This document shows, one piece after another, positions 33,713 through 43,243 of a stretch of 64,000 nt of DNA. A model generated the notes under the pieces. It made no database searches. It had not been told where the DNA came from and saw only the letters and a program-made list of their open reading frames with translations. The stretch comes from Propionibacteriales bacterium (GTDB lineage: Bacteria; Actinomycetota; Actinomycetes; Propionibacteriales; Nocardioidaceae). Made by a program: the position numbers and the translations under genes. Location: contig JAPLCA010000008.1 in assembly GCA_026392465.1 (NCBI GenBank), positions 62,001-126,000 of the forward strand, in the 5' to 3' direction. Positions within the stretch are counted from its first letter, which is position 1, and every line of letters starts with the position of its first letter.

Positions 33713-33800
33713 CGGCACGTGTGAGGCACGGAAGAACCGTGCGTCCGTCCTGGTGCGCCGGCCGAGCGCGCCGGTCGGTGCGGTCCGGGGCCGAAGCGGC

Positions 33801-35242
33801 TCAGGCGGGAGGCGTGTCCGTGGCGGCCGGCAGCTCGAAGGTGACGACCGTGCCGCCCGACGGGGGCGACTCCGCACGCACCGACCCTCCGTGGCGCACG
33901 GCGGCCTGGTGGACGATCGACAGCCCGAGGCCGGACCCGGGCATCGTCCGCGCCTCGGTGGAGCGGAAGAACCGCTCGAAGACGTGCGGCAGGTCCTCCG
34001 CGGCGATGCCGGGACCCTCGTCGCGGACCGTCAGCACCCCGTCGCGCAGCCGCACGGTGACCGTCCCGCCCTCGGGGCTCCACTTCACGGCGTTGTCGAG
34101 CAGGTTGGTCACGGCACGCTCGAGCACGTGGGCCTCGCCGATGACGTCCCAGGGCTCCAGCCGCACGTCGAGCACCAGGCCGCCGGCCCGCGGACGCACC
34201 CGCTCGACGGCCTGCTCGACCACGTCGACCAGGTCGAGGGGTTCGGGCGCGCGGTGCAGCGGCTCGTCGCGGGCGAGCTCCACGAGGTCGCCGACGAGGG
34301 TGGTGAGCTCGCCGAGCTGCGCGCGGACGTCGTCCATGATCTCGCGACGCTGCTCGATGCTGAGGTCGCGGTCGGAGCGCTCCGTGGCTTGACCGAGCAG
34401 CTCGATGTTGGTGCGCAGGCTGGTGAGCGGGGTGCGCAGCTCGTGCCCGGCGTCGGCCACGAGCTGGCGCTGGCGCTGCTGCGACGCGTCGAGCGCCAGC
34501 ATCATCTGGTTGAACGAGGACGTCAGACGAGCGAGCTCGTCGTGCTCGGAGCCGGTGACCTCGATCGGCTCGAGCTGCGCGGTGCGGGCGACACGCTCGG
34601 TCGCGGCCGTGAGCCGACGGACCGGGCGCAGCCCGTTCGTGGCGACCACCCAGCCGGCCACGCCCGCGACGAGGATGCCGACCGCACTGGTGAGCAGGAG
34701 GATGACCTTGAGCCGTTCCAGCGACCGCTGCGTCGACTCCATCGACTGCGCCAGCACCAGCGCCTGGCCGGGGCCGGCCTGCACCGCGACGATGCGGTAG
34801 GGCACGCCGGCGATCCGCGCCGTCCGCTGCGACGTCTTCTCCTCGCCCAGCGACACCTGGATCTCGCGCTCGTCGAACGGCACGTTCGTCTGCGTCTGCC
34901 GCGTGAAGATGCGGCCGCCCTCGACGGAGATGAAGCGGATGCCGAAGACGGCGAGCAGGTCGGTGTCGGCCGTCGACATCGTCGACGGCGAGTAGCCGGC
35001 CGCGACGGCCGCGTCGGCGCGCTTGATGAGCGAGGCGTCGAGGGAGTCCTCCAGCTCGGCGCGCACGGTGATGTACACCGTCGCGCTCGCCACGGCCAGC
35101 ACCGCCGCGACCGCGCCGGTGGTGAGCAGCGCGACGCGCAGGGCGAGCGAGGCTCGTGCGGTGAACGGATGGATGCGCCGGCGGGCGGCGTCCATCACCC
35201 CCGGACGTCCGTCGGGGGCGTCCGTCCGGTCCTGCTCGCTCA

Positions 35243-35243
<1 letters not shown>
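33801..35243 (-). CDS. mprB: MprB-like sensor histidine kinase
   Basis: The protein has 480 residues. Membrane segments near 36-60 and 186-206 enclose an extracytoplasmic domain of about 125 residues. HAMP is followed by HisKA with ADAGHELRTPLTSLR and His267, then the ATPase domain (DNAVKWSPEGG, RDEGPGI, GSGLGLSI). MprB senses envelope stress in mycobacteria, together with the adjacent PepD-like protease. ATG 35243 shares one base with the stop of the regulator gene. The 126-nt gap before pepD separates it from the protease. Confidence 0.83.
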
Positions 35244-35935
<692 letters not shown>

Positions 35936-35999
35936 GCCCCCAGTGTGCCGAATGCCCCTGTGCGTGCGCTGAGAGCGTGGGCCGACGCGCGCGGCGGCG

Positions 36000-36878
36000 T
36001 CAGTCGGTCGGCGGCTCGAGCGCGGCCTTCGCGGCGGCCGCGGCGCGGGCGCCGTAGGTGCCGCCGAACAGCACGGCGTGCACGAGCAGGGGGTGCAGCT
36101 GGTGCAGCGGGACGCGGCCGCGCCAGCCGTCGGCCAGCGGTGCTGCGTCGTCGTAGGACTCCAGCACGCGCTGCAGGTGCGGCAGGCCGAACAGGGCGAG
36201 CATGGCCAGGTCGGTCTCGCGGTGGCCGCCGTGCGCGGCGGGGTCGATGATCCAGGCGTCGCCGTCGCTGCCCCAGACGACGTTGCCCGACCACAGGTCG
36301 CCGTGGATGCGGGCCGGCGGCTCCGCGGGCCCGGCGAGGTCGTGGATCCGGCTCATCGTGCGCTCGATGGTGTCGGCCTGCTCCGCGGTGAGCGCCCGGC
36401 GCTGCACGGCGGCCCGCACGTAGGGCATGACGCGGCGCGACGCGTAGAACTCCGGCCAGGTCTCCATCGGCCGGTTGGGCAGCGGGGCGAGGCCGATGTA
36501 GCCGTCGACGTCGGCGCCGAAGGTCGGGGCGCCGGCCGCGTGGGTGCGCGCGAGGGCCTGGCCGAAGCGCTCGGCGGCCTCCACGGTGGGCTTGCCGGGC
36601 TCGACCCAGGCGAGCACGACGCAGTCGTCGTCGGCGCCGAGCAGCTCGGGCACCTTCGCGCCGTCGCCGACCTCGGCGAGCCAGCGCAGACCGGCCGCCT
36701 CGCGGGCGAAGAAGCCGGCCGGCGCCTGCGGGCGGGTCTTGATGACCGCGACGCGTCCGTCGCTGAGGCGCAGCCGCGTGGTCGTGCAGATGTCGCCACC
36801 CGCCACGGGGGTCGTCGCGACCACCCCGTGCCCGATGAGCGCCTCCGCGCGCGCCGCCGTCCCCGTCATCCGTGCCAT
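36000..36878 (-). CDS. fructosamine kinase family protein
   Basis: ATG 36878 gives 292 residues; ATG 36869 is also possible. The kinase-like fold shows [20 protein letters not shown] (ATP lysine region), [17 protein letters not shown] (catalytic loop) and [18 protein letters not shown] (metal loop), as in fructosamine-3-kinase-related proteins. It probably repairs glycated proteins or small amines. Its start lies 10 nt after the stop of the phosphatase gene, so the two are likely co-transcribed; some bacteria pair a fructosamine kinase with a low-molecular-weight phosphatase. Confidence 0.82.
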   Translation of the reverse strand: MARMTGTAARAEALIGHGVVATTPVAGGDICTTTRLRLSDGRVAVIKTRPQAPAGFFAREAAGLRWLAEVGDGAKVPELLGADDDCVVLAWVEPGKPTVEAAERFGQALARTHAAGAPTFGADVDGYIGLAPLPNRPMETWPEFYASRRVMPYVRAAVQRRALTAEQADTIERTMSRIHDLAGPAEPPARIHGDLWSGNVVWGSDGDAWIIDPAAHGGHRETDLAMLALFGLPHLQRVLESYDDAAPLADGWRGRVPLHQLHPLLVHAVLFGGTYGARAAAAAKAALEPPTD

Positions 36879-36888
36879 GGCCGCGAGG

Positions 36889-37395
36889 TTACCCCGTGAC
36901 CTCGGCGCGCAGCCGGGGCACGGCGGCGACGATCGCGTCGCTGGTGCGCTCCACGACGGCCAGCACGCGCTGGAAGCCCTCCGGTCCGCCGTACCAGGGG
37001 TCGTCGACCTCGTCGTCGCCCTCGGTGGCCTCCGGGTCGAAGGACCGGAACATCCGCACACGGCCCGCGTCGGCGACGGTCGGGGCGAGGTCGGTCATGT
37101 CGGCGAGGTTGCTGGCGTCCATCGCGAGCATCAGGTCGGTCTCGGCGTAGGTGTCGCGCGTGAAGGTGCGCGCCCGGTGCCGGCTCGGGTCGTAGCCCGC
37201 GTCGCGCAGGGCGGCGGCCGCGCGCTCGTCCATCGCCTCGCCCTCGTGCCAGCCGCCCGTCCCGGAGGAGGTGACGACCACGTCGTCGGCGAGCCCGGCG
37301 TCGGCGAGGCGCTGCTCGAGCACGACGTGGGCCATCGGCGAGCGGCAGATGTTGCCCAGGCAGGTGACCTCGAGCCGCAGGGGTGCGTCGGGCAC
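36889..37395 (-). CDS. low-molecular-weight protein-tyrosine phosphatase
   Basis: The protein has 168 residues. The P-loop CLGNICRS near the N-terminus gives nucleophile Cys12 and Arg18 (C-x5-R). The general-acid Asp lies in DDPWYGG. This is the usual length and layout. It could act on phosphotyrosine or, given its fructosamine kinase neighbour, on a phosphorylated sugar intermediate in deglycation. It sits 3 nt after the holin-like gene, within an operon. Confidence 0.87.
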   Translation of the reverse strand: MPDAPLRLEVTCLGNICRSPMAHVVLEQRLADAGLADDVVVTSSGTGGWHEGEAMDERAAAALRDAGYDPSRHRARTFTRDTYAETDLMLAMDASNLADMTDLAPTVADAGRVRMFRSFDPEATEGDDEVDDPWYGGPEGFQRVLAVVERTSDAIVAAVPRLRAEVTG

Positions 37396-37398
37396 GGC

Positions 37399-37782
37399 TC
37401 AGTCCTCCGCGAACGCGCCGAGGACGGCGTTGACGACGGAGATGACGATCGAGGCCAGCACGGCCCAGCCGAAGCCGTCGATGAAGAACGGCGCGTTCAG
37501 GGCGTCGGCGATGCGCGACGTCAGGAGCAGCAGGACGGCGTTGATGACGACGAGCAGCAGGCCGAGGGTGAGGATGATGAAGGGCAGCGAGAGCAGCTTG
37601 ATCACCGGCGCGACGAACGTGTTGACGACGGCGAAGATCGCGGCGACCACCGCCAGCGTGACGAGCCGCTCGGAGGTCGTGTCGGTCGCGGTGCCGATGC
37701 TCATGTGCGTGCCGAGCAGCCACGCGGCGGTCGCGAGGGCGGCGGCACCGAGCACCCAGGAGGTCAGAAGTCGGGAGAGCAT
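37399..37782 (-). CDS. phage holin family (Phage_holin_4_2-like) membrane protein
   Basis: The protein has 127 residues with four membrane segments: SWVLGAAALATAAWLLG, VTLAVVAAIFAVVNTFV, LLSLPFIILTLGLLLVVINAVL and WAVLASIVISVVNAVLG. Despite the family name, these are ordinary chromosomal membrane proteins; nothing viral lies nearby. CATGAT (37789-37794 on the minus strand) ends 6 nt before the ATG. Confidence 0.8.
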   Translation of the reverse strand: MLSRLLTSWVLGAAALATAAWLLGTHMSIGTATDTTSERLVTLAVVAAIFAVVNTFVAPVIKLLSLPFIILTLGLLLVVINAVLLLLTSRIADALNAPFFIDGFGWAVLASIVISVVNAVLGAFAED

Positions 37783-37841
37783 GCGTCGATCATGGCAGCG
37801 TGCGCGACGCCGGCGCGACGTGCGGCGGAACGCGTTCCGCG

Positions 37842-38807
37842 TCAGGTGACCGGCGGCAGCTCGTCGGGGTGCGGGTCGCGCCGCGCGGTCTGCGCCAGCA
37901 CGATGCCGACCAGCACCATCGCGACCCCGCCGAGCTGCACCGCGGTGAGCGACTCGGCGTACCAGCCCCACCCGACCAGCGTCGCGACCACCGGCTCGAG
38001 CATCGCGACGACGCTGACCACCGTCGCCGGGAGGGCCCGCAGCGCGAGCAGGAGCAGGAAGAACGGGGTGACGGTGCCGAGCAGCACGATCCACGCCATC
38101 GCCGCCCAGGACGGGACGGAGAGGTCGTCGAGCCGGCCGAGCATCGAGGCGTCGGCGCCGAGCGCGTCGGCCCGCCACACGGGTGCGACGACGTTCATGA
38201 GGACGGCGGCGAGGGCGAACGCCCAGATGATGTGGTGCAACGGGTCCGCGGACACCCCGTCGTCCTCGCCGAGCAGGAAGTAGCTCGCGAAGCAGACCGC
38301 CGCCAGCAGCGCCGCGACGACGCCGAGGCCGTCGAACGCGAGCCCGGACCACACCTGGCTCACGACGGCCAGCCCGGCGAGGGTGAGGCCCAGGGCGGGC
38401 CACATCCGTGCGTGCACGGGACGGCGTCGCGCGAACCTCACCCACAGCACCACCAGGACCGGGCCGGTGTACTCCAGCAGCAGCGCGATGCCGAGCGGCA
38501 GGCGGTTGATGGCCACGTTGTAGAAGCCCTGGAGCCCGGCGATGCCGACCACGCCGAGGCCCACCAGCAGGGGCAGGCGGCGCGGCGCGGGCAGGCGGAG
38601 GGCGTGCCGGTCGACCACCAGCGCGACGACCACGAGCACCACCAGGGCGCCCGTGATGCGGACGGTCGTGAACGTCGCCTCGTCCGTGCCGGACCGCAGC
38701 GGGATGCGAGACGCCCCGGCGTTGAGGCCGAACAGGACGGCGGCCGTCAGGACGAGCGCGTAGCCGACGAGGGGCGACCGCACGACGCGCTGCTCGGAGA
38801 GGCTCAC
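37842..38807 (-). CDS. DMT-superfamily EamA transporter (RhtA-like exporter)
   Basis: The protein has 321 residues with ten membrane segments. YALVLTAAVLFGLNAGASRIPL, LLLEYTGPVLVVLW and ATVVSVVAMLEPVVATLVGW are typical of RhtA-like threonine/homoserine exporters. The substrate is not certain. GATGAT (38814-38819 on the minus strand) ends 6 nt before GTG 38807. It is divergent from the aminotransferase gene over a 77-bp gap. Confidence 0.83.
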   Translation of the reverse strand: MSLSEQRVVRSPLVGYALVLTAAVLFGLNAGASRIPLRSGTDEATFTTVRITGALVVLVVVALVVDRHALRLPAPRRLPLLVGLGVVGIAGLQGFYNVAINRLPLGIALLLEYTGPVLVVLWVRFARRRPVHARMWPALGLTLAGLAVVSQVWSGLAFDGLGVVAALLAAVCFASYFLLGEDDGVSADPLHHIIWAFALAAVLMNVVAPVWRADALGADASMLGRLDDLSVPSWAAMAWIVLLGTVTPFFLLLLALRALPATVVSVVAMLEPVVATLVGWGWYAESLTAVQLGGVAMVLVGIVLAQTARRDPHPDELPPVT

Positions 38808-38884
38808 GGCAGCATCATCGTGGCCCGCGACGACGGGGACGTCGGCGGGTCGAGCCGGGAGGCGGGGGGCTTACGCTCGGGCCC

Positions 38885-39955
38885 ATGACCGTCCCCTCGC
38901 CCCGTCCCGTGTTCGACGCGATCCCCGGGTACAAGGCCGGTCGGCCCGCGGAGCACGACGAGCTGAAGCTGTCGAGCAACGAGAACCCGTTCCCGCCCCT
39001 GCCGGGCGTCGTCGAGCGTGCCGGGGCGGAGCTGGCACGCGTCAACCGCTACCCGGACGCCGGGGTCGCGCGGCTGCACGCGGCGCTGTCGCAGCACCTG
39101 GCGCGCCCCGAGGAGGCGTTCGCCGCCGGCACGGGCTCGGTGGCGGTGCTGTTCTCGCTGCTCGACGCGTACTGCGGCCCGGGCGACGAGGTCGTGACGG
39201 CGTGGCGCTCGTTCGAGGCGTACCCCATCGCGGTCACCGTCACGGGTGCCACGCACGTGACCGTGCCGCTGCGCGCCGACCACACCCACGACCTCGACGC
39301 GATGGCCGCCGCCGTCACCGACCGCACGCGCGTGGTCGTGGTGTGCACGCCCAACAACCCGACCGGGCCGGTCGTGCGGCACGACGAGCTCGAGCGCTTC
39401 GTCGCCGCCCTGCCGCCGTCGGTGCTCGTCGTGGTCGACGAGGCCTACGTCGAGTTCGTGCGCGACCCCGACGCCGCCCGCGGGCTCGACCTGCAGGCCC
39501 GGTTCGACAACGTCCTCGTGCTGCGCACGTTCTCGAAGGCCTACGGGCTCGCCGGCCTGCGCGTCGGCTACCTCGTCGGCCACCCCGACGTCGCCGCCGC
39601 CGTGCGCAAGGCGACGCCCCCGTTCAGCGTCACCGACGTCGCGCAGGCTGCCGCGGTGGCGTCGCTGGACGCCGCCGACGAGCTCGCCGCCCGTGTGGAC
39701 GACGTCGTGCAGGGTCGCGGGCTGCTGCTGGAGGGTCTGCGCGCCCAGGGCTGGACCGTGCCCGACACCCAGGCGAACTTCGTGTGGCTGCCGTCGGACC
39801 AGGGCCCGCAGCTCGCCGAGGCCTTCTGGCCGGTCGCGGTGCGACCCTTCCCCGGCGCCGCGACCGAAGGCGGCGGCGTGCGGGTCAGCGTCGGCACGAC
39901 GTCGGCCAACGAGCGCCTCCTCGACGTCGCCGCGCGGCACCTGACGGGGCGGTAG
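38885..39955 (+). CDS. hisC: histidinol-phosphate/aromatic aminotransferase
   Basis: The protein has 356 residues, a class I/II PLP enzyme. LSSNENPFPP is the substrate N-terminal motif, VCTPNNPTGP and VVVDEAYVEF are cofactor contacts, the Schiff-base lysine is Lys218 in FSKAYGLAGLRVGY, and VRVSVGT contains the carboxylate Arg. No other his gene is nearby, so it is probably the second HisC/Pat paralogue seen in actinobacteria, acting on aromatic amino acids or as back-up for histidine synthesis. TACGCT (38872-38877) ends 7 nt before the ATG. Confidence 0.85.
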   Translation: MTVPSPRPVFDAIPGYKAGRPAEHDELKLSSNENPFPPLPGVVERAGAELARVNRYPDAGVARLHAALSQHLARPEEAFAAGTGSVAVLFSLLDAYCGPGDEVVTAWRSFEAYPIAVTVTGATHVTVPLRADHTHDLDAMAAAVTDRTRVVVVCTPNNPTGPVVRHDELERFVAALPPSVLVVVDEAYVEFVRDPDAARGLDLQARFDNVLVLRTFSKAYGLAGLRVGYLVGHPDVAAAVRKATPPFSVTDVAQAAAVASLDAADELAARVDDVVQGRGLLLEGLRAQGWTVPDTQANFVWLPSDQGPQLAEAFWPVAVRPFPGAATEGGGVRVSVGTTSANERLLDVAARHLTGR

Positions 39956-39963
39956 GGCTGGCC

Positions 39964-40082
39964 ATCGGTGGCTGGCCAACCGCAGAACCGCCCCTGCGGT
40001 TGATGGTCCACCGCCGGGCGCTGTGGGCCCGGATCGGTGGCTGAGCAACCGCAGAACCGCCCCTGCGGTTGATGGTCCACCG
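39964..40082. repeat. two direct copies of a 50-bp palindromic element
   Basis: Copies at 39964-40013 and 40033-40082 begin ATCGGTGGCTG and end TGATGGTCCACCG. Each contains the stem CAACCGCAG / CTGCGGTTG around AACCGCCC. In the second copy the flanks GATCGGTGG and CCACCGATC extend the hairpin. They fill most of the 215-bp gap between two convergent genes and may act as a two-way terminator. No gene is seen in this gap. Confidence 0.7.
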
Positions 40083-40170
40083 ATCGAACGGCGGAGAACC
40101 CACCGCGCCCCGCGCCCGCCGCCGGTCGAGGCCTCTCGGAACGCAGGTCCAGCCCAGCCCAGCCCCAAGA

Positions 40171-41907
40171 TCAGGGCGCCAGCCAGGCGTGGACGAGCGG
40201 CACGACCGACGCGCCCTCGCCGCTGGCGGAGGCGACGCGCTTCATCGAGCCGGAGCGGATGTCGCCCACCGCGAACACGCCGGGTGCGGTCGTGGCGAGG
40301 GTGTCGGGCGGGACGATCGCGTCCGACGCCCACGGGCCGGGCACGCCGCCGGGGCCGAGCCAGGCCTCCTTGGGCACGTCGCGTCCGGTGAGCACGAAGC
40401 CGCGCGCGTCGCGGGCGATCGACGCGGGCAGCCAGCCGCAGGTCGGCTGCGCGCCGAGCAGGAGGAACAGGCCCGCCGCCGGGACGCGCTCGACCTCGCC
40501 TGACGCGTTGGTGCGCAGGTCGAGCCACTCGAGCTGGCCGGCGCCGCCGCCGTCGACCACCTCGACCCCGACCCGCACCTGGACGCGCTCGTTCCAGCGC
40601 AGCTCGTCGATGAGGTACTGCGACATCGTCTCGGCGAGGTCGCGGCGGACCACGATCGTCACCGACGAGGCGAAGCGGGCGAGGTGGATCGCCGCCTGTC
40701 CGGCGGAGTTGCCGCCACCGACCACGACGACGGGCTGGCCCTCGACCTCCGGCGCCGCCGTCATCGCGGACCCGTAGTACACGCCGCGACCGACGAGCTC
40801 CTCGACCGACGCGACGCCCAGGTGGCGGTAGGCGACGCCCGTCGCGATGACGACGGTGCGCGCCCGCACGTGCCCGCCGCCGGGGGTGGTGAGCACGTGC
40901 TCGCGCTCGTCGTGGGCGAGCGACGCGTCGCACGGCTGCAGCGCGTCGACCTCCCAGCCGGTGAGGAAGCGCGCGCCGAAGCGGACGGCCTGGTTGCGGG
41001 CACGCTGCGCGAGCCGCATGCCCGACACGCCCCGCGGGAAGCCGAGGTAGTTGCGGATCATCGAGCTGGTGCCGGCCTGGCCGCCGACGGCCTCGGCCTC
41101 CAGGACCACGGTGCTGAGACCCTCGCTCGCGGCGTACACCGCCGTGGCGAGACCGGCCGGACCGGCGCCGACGACGGCCACGTCGACCACGTCGGGCAGG
41201 ACCGTCTCCCCGCTCGAGCCGTTGAGCACCTGGGCGACGTCGCGCACCGACGTCGCCACGAACGGCGCGCGGTACACGCTCGCCACGACGGGCTCGCCCG
41301 GCTCCGACTCCTCGACCTCGCCAGACCCCTCGCGCGCGGCGGCGAGCTCGGCCAGGACCTCCCGGCCGACGTCGCTGTCGGGGTGGTGGACGCCCGCGGG
41401 GATGCCCATCCGGTGCGCGAAGTCGCGGACGGCGGCGGTGACGGGGTTGCCGGGGCGCGACACGAGGCGGATGGTCTCGACCTCGGGCCGCGCGACGGTG
41501 GAGCCCCAGTCCGACAGCAGCTCCACGACGGCGGCGTGGAACTCCTCGTCGCGCAGTCCGCGGGGCATGAGCAGGAAGGCGTCGAACTTCCCGTGCGCCA
41601 GCCCCGGGCGCAGGCGGTCGCCGTCCTCGAGGAACCGGTCCCAGGGCACCGTGACCAGGCGGCGGGCCGTCGGGACCACGCGGCGCCAGGCGGCGAACGA
41701 CGTCCACACGTCGGCGTCGGGGAGGGCGGCGTCCTGCACGAGGAGGGCGATCTGCCGGTCGGCGGCGCACAGCCGCTCGAGCAGCGCGGTCGCGTCGGCG
41801 CACGTGCGCACGACGCGGACGTCGTAGTCGCGGTGGTAGCGACGGAACTCGTCGTCGAGGTGGGAGGCGTGCTCGTCGCTCGCCAGGACGATCACCGGGT
41901 GGTCCAC
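40171..41907 (-). CDS. degenerate receiver fused to thioredoxin-reductase-like FAD oxidoreductase
   Basis: The protein has 578 residues. Residues 1-130 resemble a response-regulator receiver ([15 protein letters not shown], an Asp in [10 protein letters not shown]), but the conserved Lys is Met in FLLMPRG. Residues about 143-180 ([19 protein letters not shown]) look like a glutaredoxin-like insert. Residues from about 232 form the FAD/NAD(P)H module with [37 protein letters not shown] and GVFAVGDIR. Where thioredoxin reductase has its CxxC the sequence is [12 protein letters not shown], so the redox disulfide is missing. It may reduce a small substrate or act as a redox sensor. TAGACT (41914-41919 on the minus strand) ends 6 nt before GTG 41907. 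Confidence 0.8.
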   Translation of the reverse strand: MDHPVIVLASDEHASHLDDEFRRYHRDYDVRVVRTCADATALLERLCAADRQIALLVQDAALPDADVWTSFAAWRRVVPTARRLVTVPWDRFLEDGDRLRPGLAHGKFDAFLLMPRGLRDEEFHAAVVELLSDWGSTVARPEVETIRLVSRPGNPVTAAVRDFAHRMGIPAGVHHPDSDVGREVLAELAAAREGSGEVEESEPGEPVVASVYRAPFVATSVRDVAQVLNGSSGETVLPDVVDVAVVGAGPAGLATAVYAASEGLSTVVLEAEAVGGQAGTSSMIRNYLGFPRGVSGMRLAQRARNQAVRFGARFLTGWEVDALQPCDASLAHDEREHVLTTPGGGHVRARTVVIATGVAYRHLGVASVEELVGRGVYYGSAMTAAPEVEGQPVVVVGGGNSAGQAAIHLARFASSVTIVVRRDLAETMSQYLIDELRWNERVQVRVGVEVVDGGGAGQLEWLDLRTNASGEVERVPAAGLFLLLGAQPTCGWLPASIARDARGFVLTGRDVPKEAWLGPGGVPGPWASDAIVPPDTLATTAPGVFAVGDIRSGSMKRVASASGEGASVVPLVHAWLAP

Positions 41908-41970
41908 GACCCCAGTCTAGGAAGGTGCCCCCTTGGCGTCGTCCCTCCGACCGGCTACGGTGACGACAGG

Positions 41971-41986
41971 TGTGACTGCGGTCACG
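41971..41986. promoter_or_regulatory. CRP/GlxR-like site before the bkd operon
   Basis: TGTGACTGCGGTCACG matches TGTGA-N6-TCACA in nine of ten positions. It lies about 97 nt before bkdA in the divergent 175-bp gap. Actinobacterial CRP/GlxR proteins bind this motif and control carbon metabolism, so control of branched keto acid oxidation is plausible. Confidence 0.5.
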
Positions 41987-42082
41987 CCTCGACCAGGACG
42001 TCTGCGCCACCACTGCAGGCCATCGGTCCCGTACCGCCCCACCGCCGTGGAGACCCCACGTCGGACGCGAGAGGAACAGCGC

Positions 42083-43243
42083 ATGACCGTACCCGTGCAC
42101 ACCCCAGGCTCCGAGACGGCGCGACCGGTGACCACACCGTCCACCGTCGACACCGAGCTCGTCCAGCTCCTGACGCCCGAGGGCCGTCGTGTCGAGCACG
42201 AGCGCTACGCGTTCGACGGCGACGACGAGAGCGTCCGGTCCCTGTACCGCGACCTCCTCCTCGTCCGTCGTGTCGACCACGAGGCGCACGCGCTGCAGCG
42301 TCACGGCGAGCTGGGTCTGTGGGCGCAGTGCCTGGGCCAGGAGGCCGCCCAGGTCGGCTCGGGCCGCGCGCTCCGGTCGCAGGACTTCGCGTTCCCCACC
42401 TACCGCGAGCACGGCGTCGCCTGGTGCCGCGGCATCGACCCGGCCAAGCTGCTCGGCCTGTTCCGCGGTGTCGAGCTCGGCGGCTGGGACCCCGCCGAGA
42501 CCGGCATGGCGCTCTACAGCATCATCATCGGCGCGCAGACCATGCACGCCACCGGCTACGCGATGGCGCTGCAGCGGGACGGCGCGGTCGGCACCGGCGA
42601 CCCGACCCGCGACGCCGCCGCGCTCGCGTACTTCGGCGACGGGGCCAGCAGCCAGGGCGACGTGCACGAGGCGTTCGTGTGGGCGTCGTCGTTCAACGCG
42701 CCCGTCGTGTTCTTCTGCCAGAACAACCACTGGGCCATCTCGGTGCCGCTCGCGCGCCAGAGCCGCACCCCGCTCGTGCAGCGCGCGGCCGGCTACGGCT
42801 TCGGCGGGGTGCGCGTGGACGGCAACGACGTGCTCGCCGTCCACGCCGTCACGCAGGCCGCGCTGCAGCGGGCCCGCGACGGCGAGGGCCCGACGCTCGT
42901 CGAGGCGGTCACCTACCGCATGGGTGCGCACACGACGTCCGACGACCCGACGCGCTACCGCGACTCGGCCGAGGTCGAGGCGTGGCGGCACCGCGACCCG
43001 CTGGCCCGGGTCGAGCGCTACCTGCGCGAGCTCGACACGCCCGAGTCGTTCTTCACCGACCTGCAGACGGAGGCCGACGACCTCGGCGCGCACCTGCGCG
43101 AGGCCTGCCGCTCGCTGCCCGAGCCCGACCTCGGCGCGCTGTTCGACGGCGTGTACGCCGACGCGCACCCCGAGCTCGCCGCGCAGAAGGCCGAGTACCT
43201 CGCCTACCGCGACTCCTTCGACACCGAGGGCGGTGCGGCATGA
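42083..43243 (+). CDS. bkdA: branched-chain 2-oxoacid dehydrogenase E1 alpha subunit
   Basis: The protein has 386 residues. The thiamine diphosphate motif is GDGASSQGDVHEAF...CQNN. Other family segments are LWAQCLGQEAAQVGSG, FPTYREHGVAW, MGAHTTSDDPTRYR with the phosphorylation-loop-like region, and WRHRDPLARVERYL. With E1 beta it decarboxylates 2-oxo acids from Val, Leu and Ile and passes the acyl group to E2. The product isovaleryl-CoA would suit the acyl-CoA operon at 544-9308, though the two are 33 kb apart. GAGGAA precedes ATG 42083. A pyruvate dehydrogenase E1 alpha is the alternative, but the three-gene order favours bkd. Confidence 0.85.
   Translation: MTVPVHTPGSETARPVTTPSTVDTELVQLLTPEGRRVEHERYAFDGDDESVRSLYRDLLLVRRVDHEAHALQRHGELGLWAQCLGQEAAQVGSGRALRSQDFAFPTYREHGVAWCRGIDPAKLLGLFRGVELGGWDPAETGMALYSIIIGAQTMHATGYAMALQRDGAVGTGDPTRDAAALAYFGDGASSQGDVHEAFVWASSFNAPVVFFCQNNHWAISVPLARQSRTPLVQRAAGYGFGGVRVDGNDVLAVHAVTQAALQRARDGEGPTLVEAVTYRMGAHTTSDDPTRYRDSAEVEAWRHRDPLARVERYLRELDTPESFFTDLQTEADDLGAHLREACRSLPEPDLGALFDGVYADAHPELAAQKAEYLAYRDSFDTEGGAA

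Noticed and set aside
37399-37782. possible prophage remnant because of the holin-family match
   Set aside because: No other phage genes, and this four-helix family is a common chromosomal membrane protein in actinobacteria.
38804-43168. 1454-residue minus-strand frame across hisC, the oxidoreductase and bkdA
   Set aside because: It crosses three well-supported genes and intergenic repeats, and its composition is that of shadow frames.
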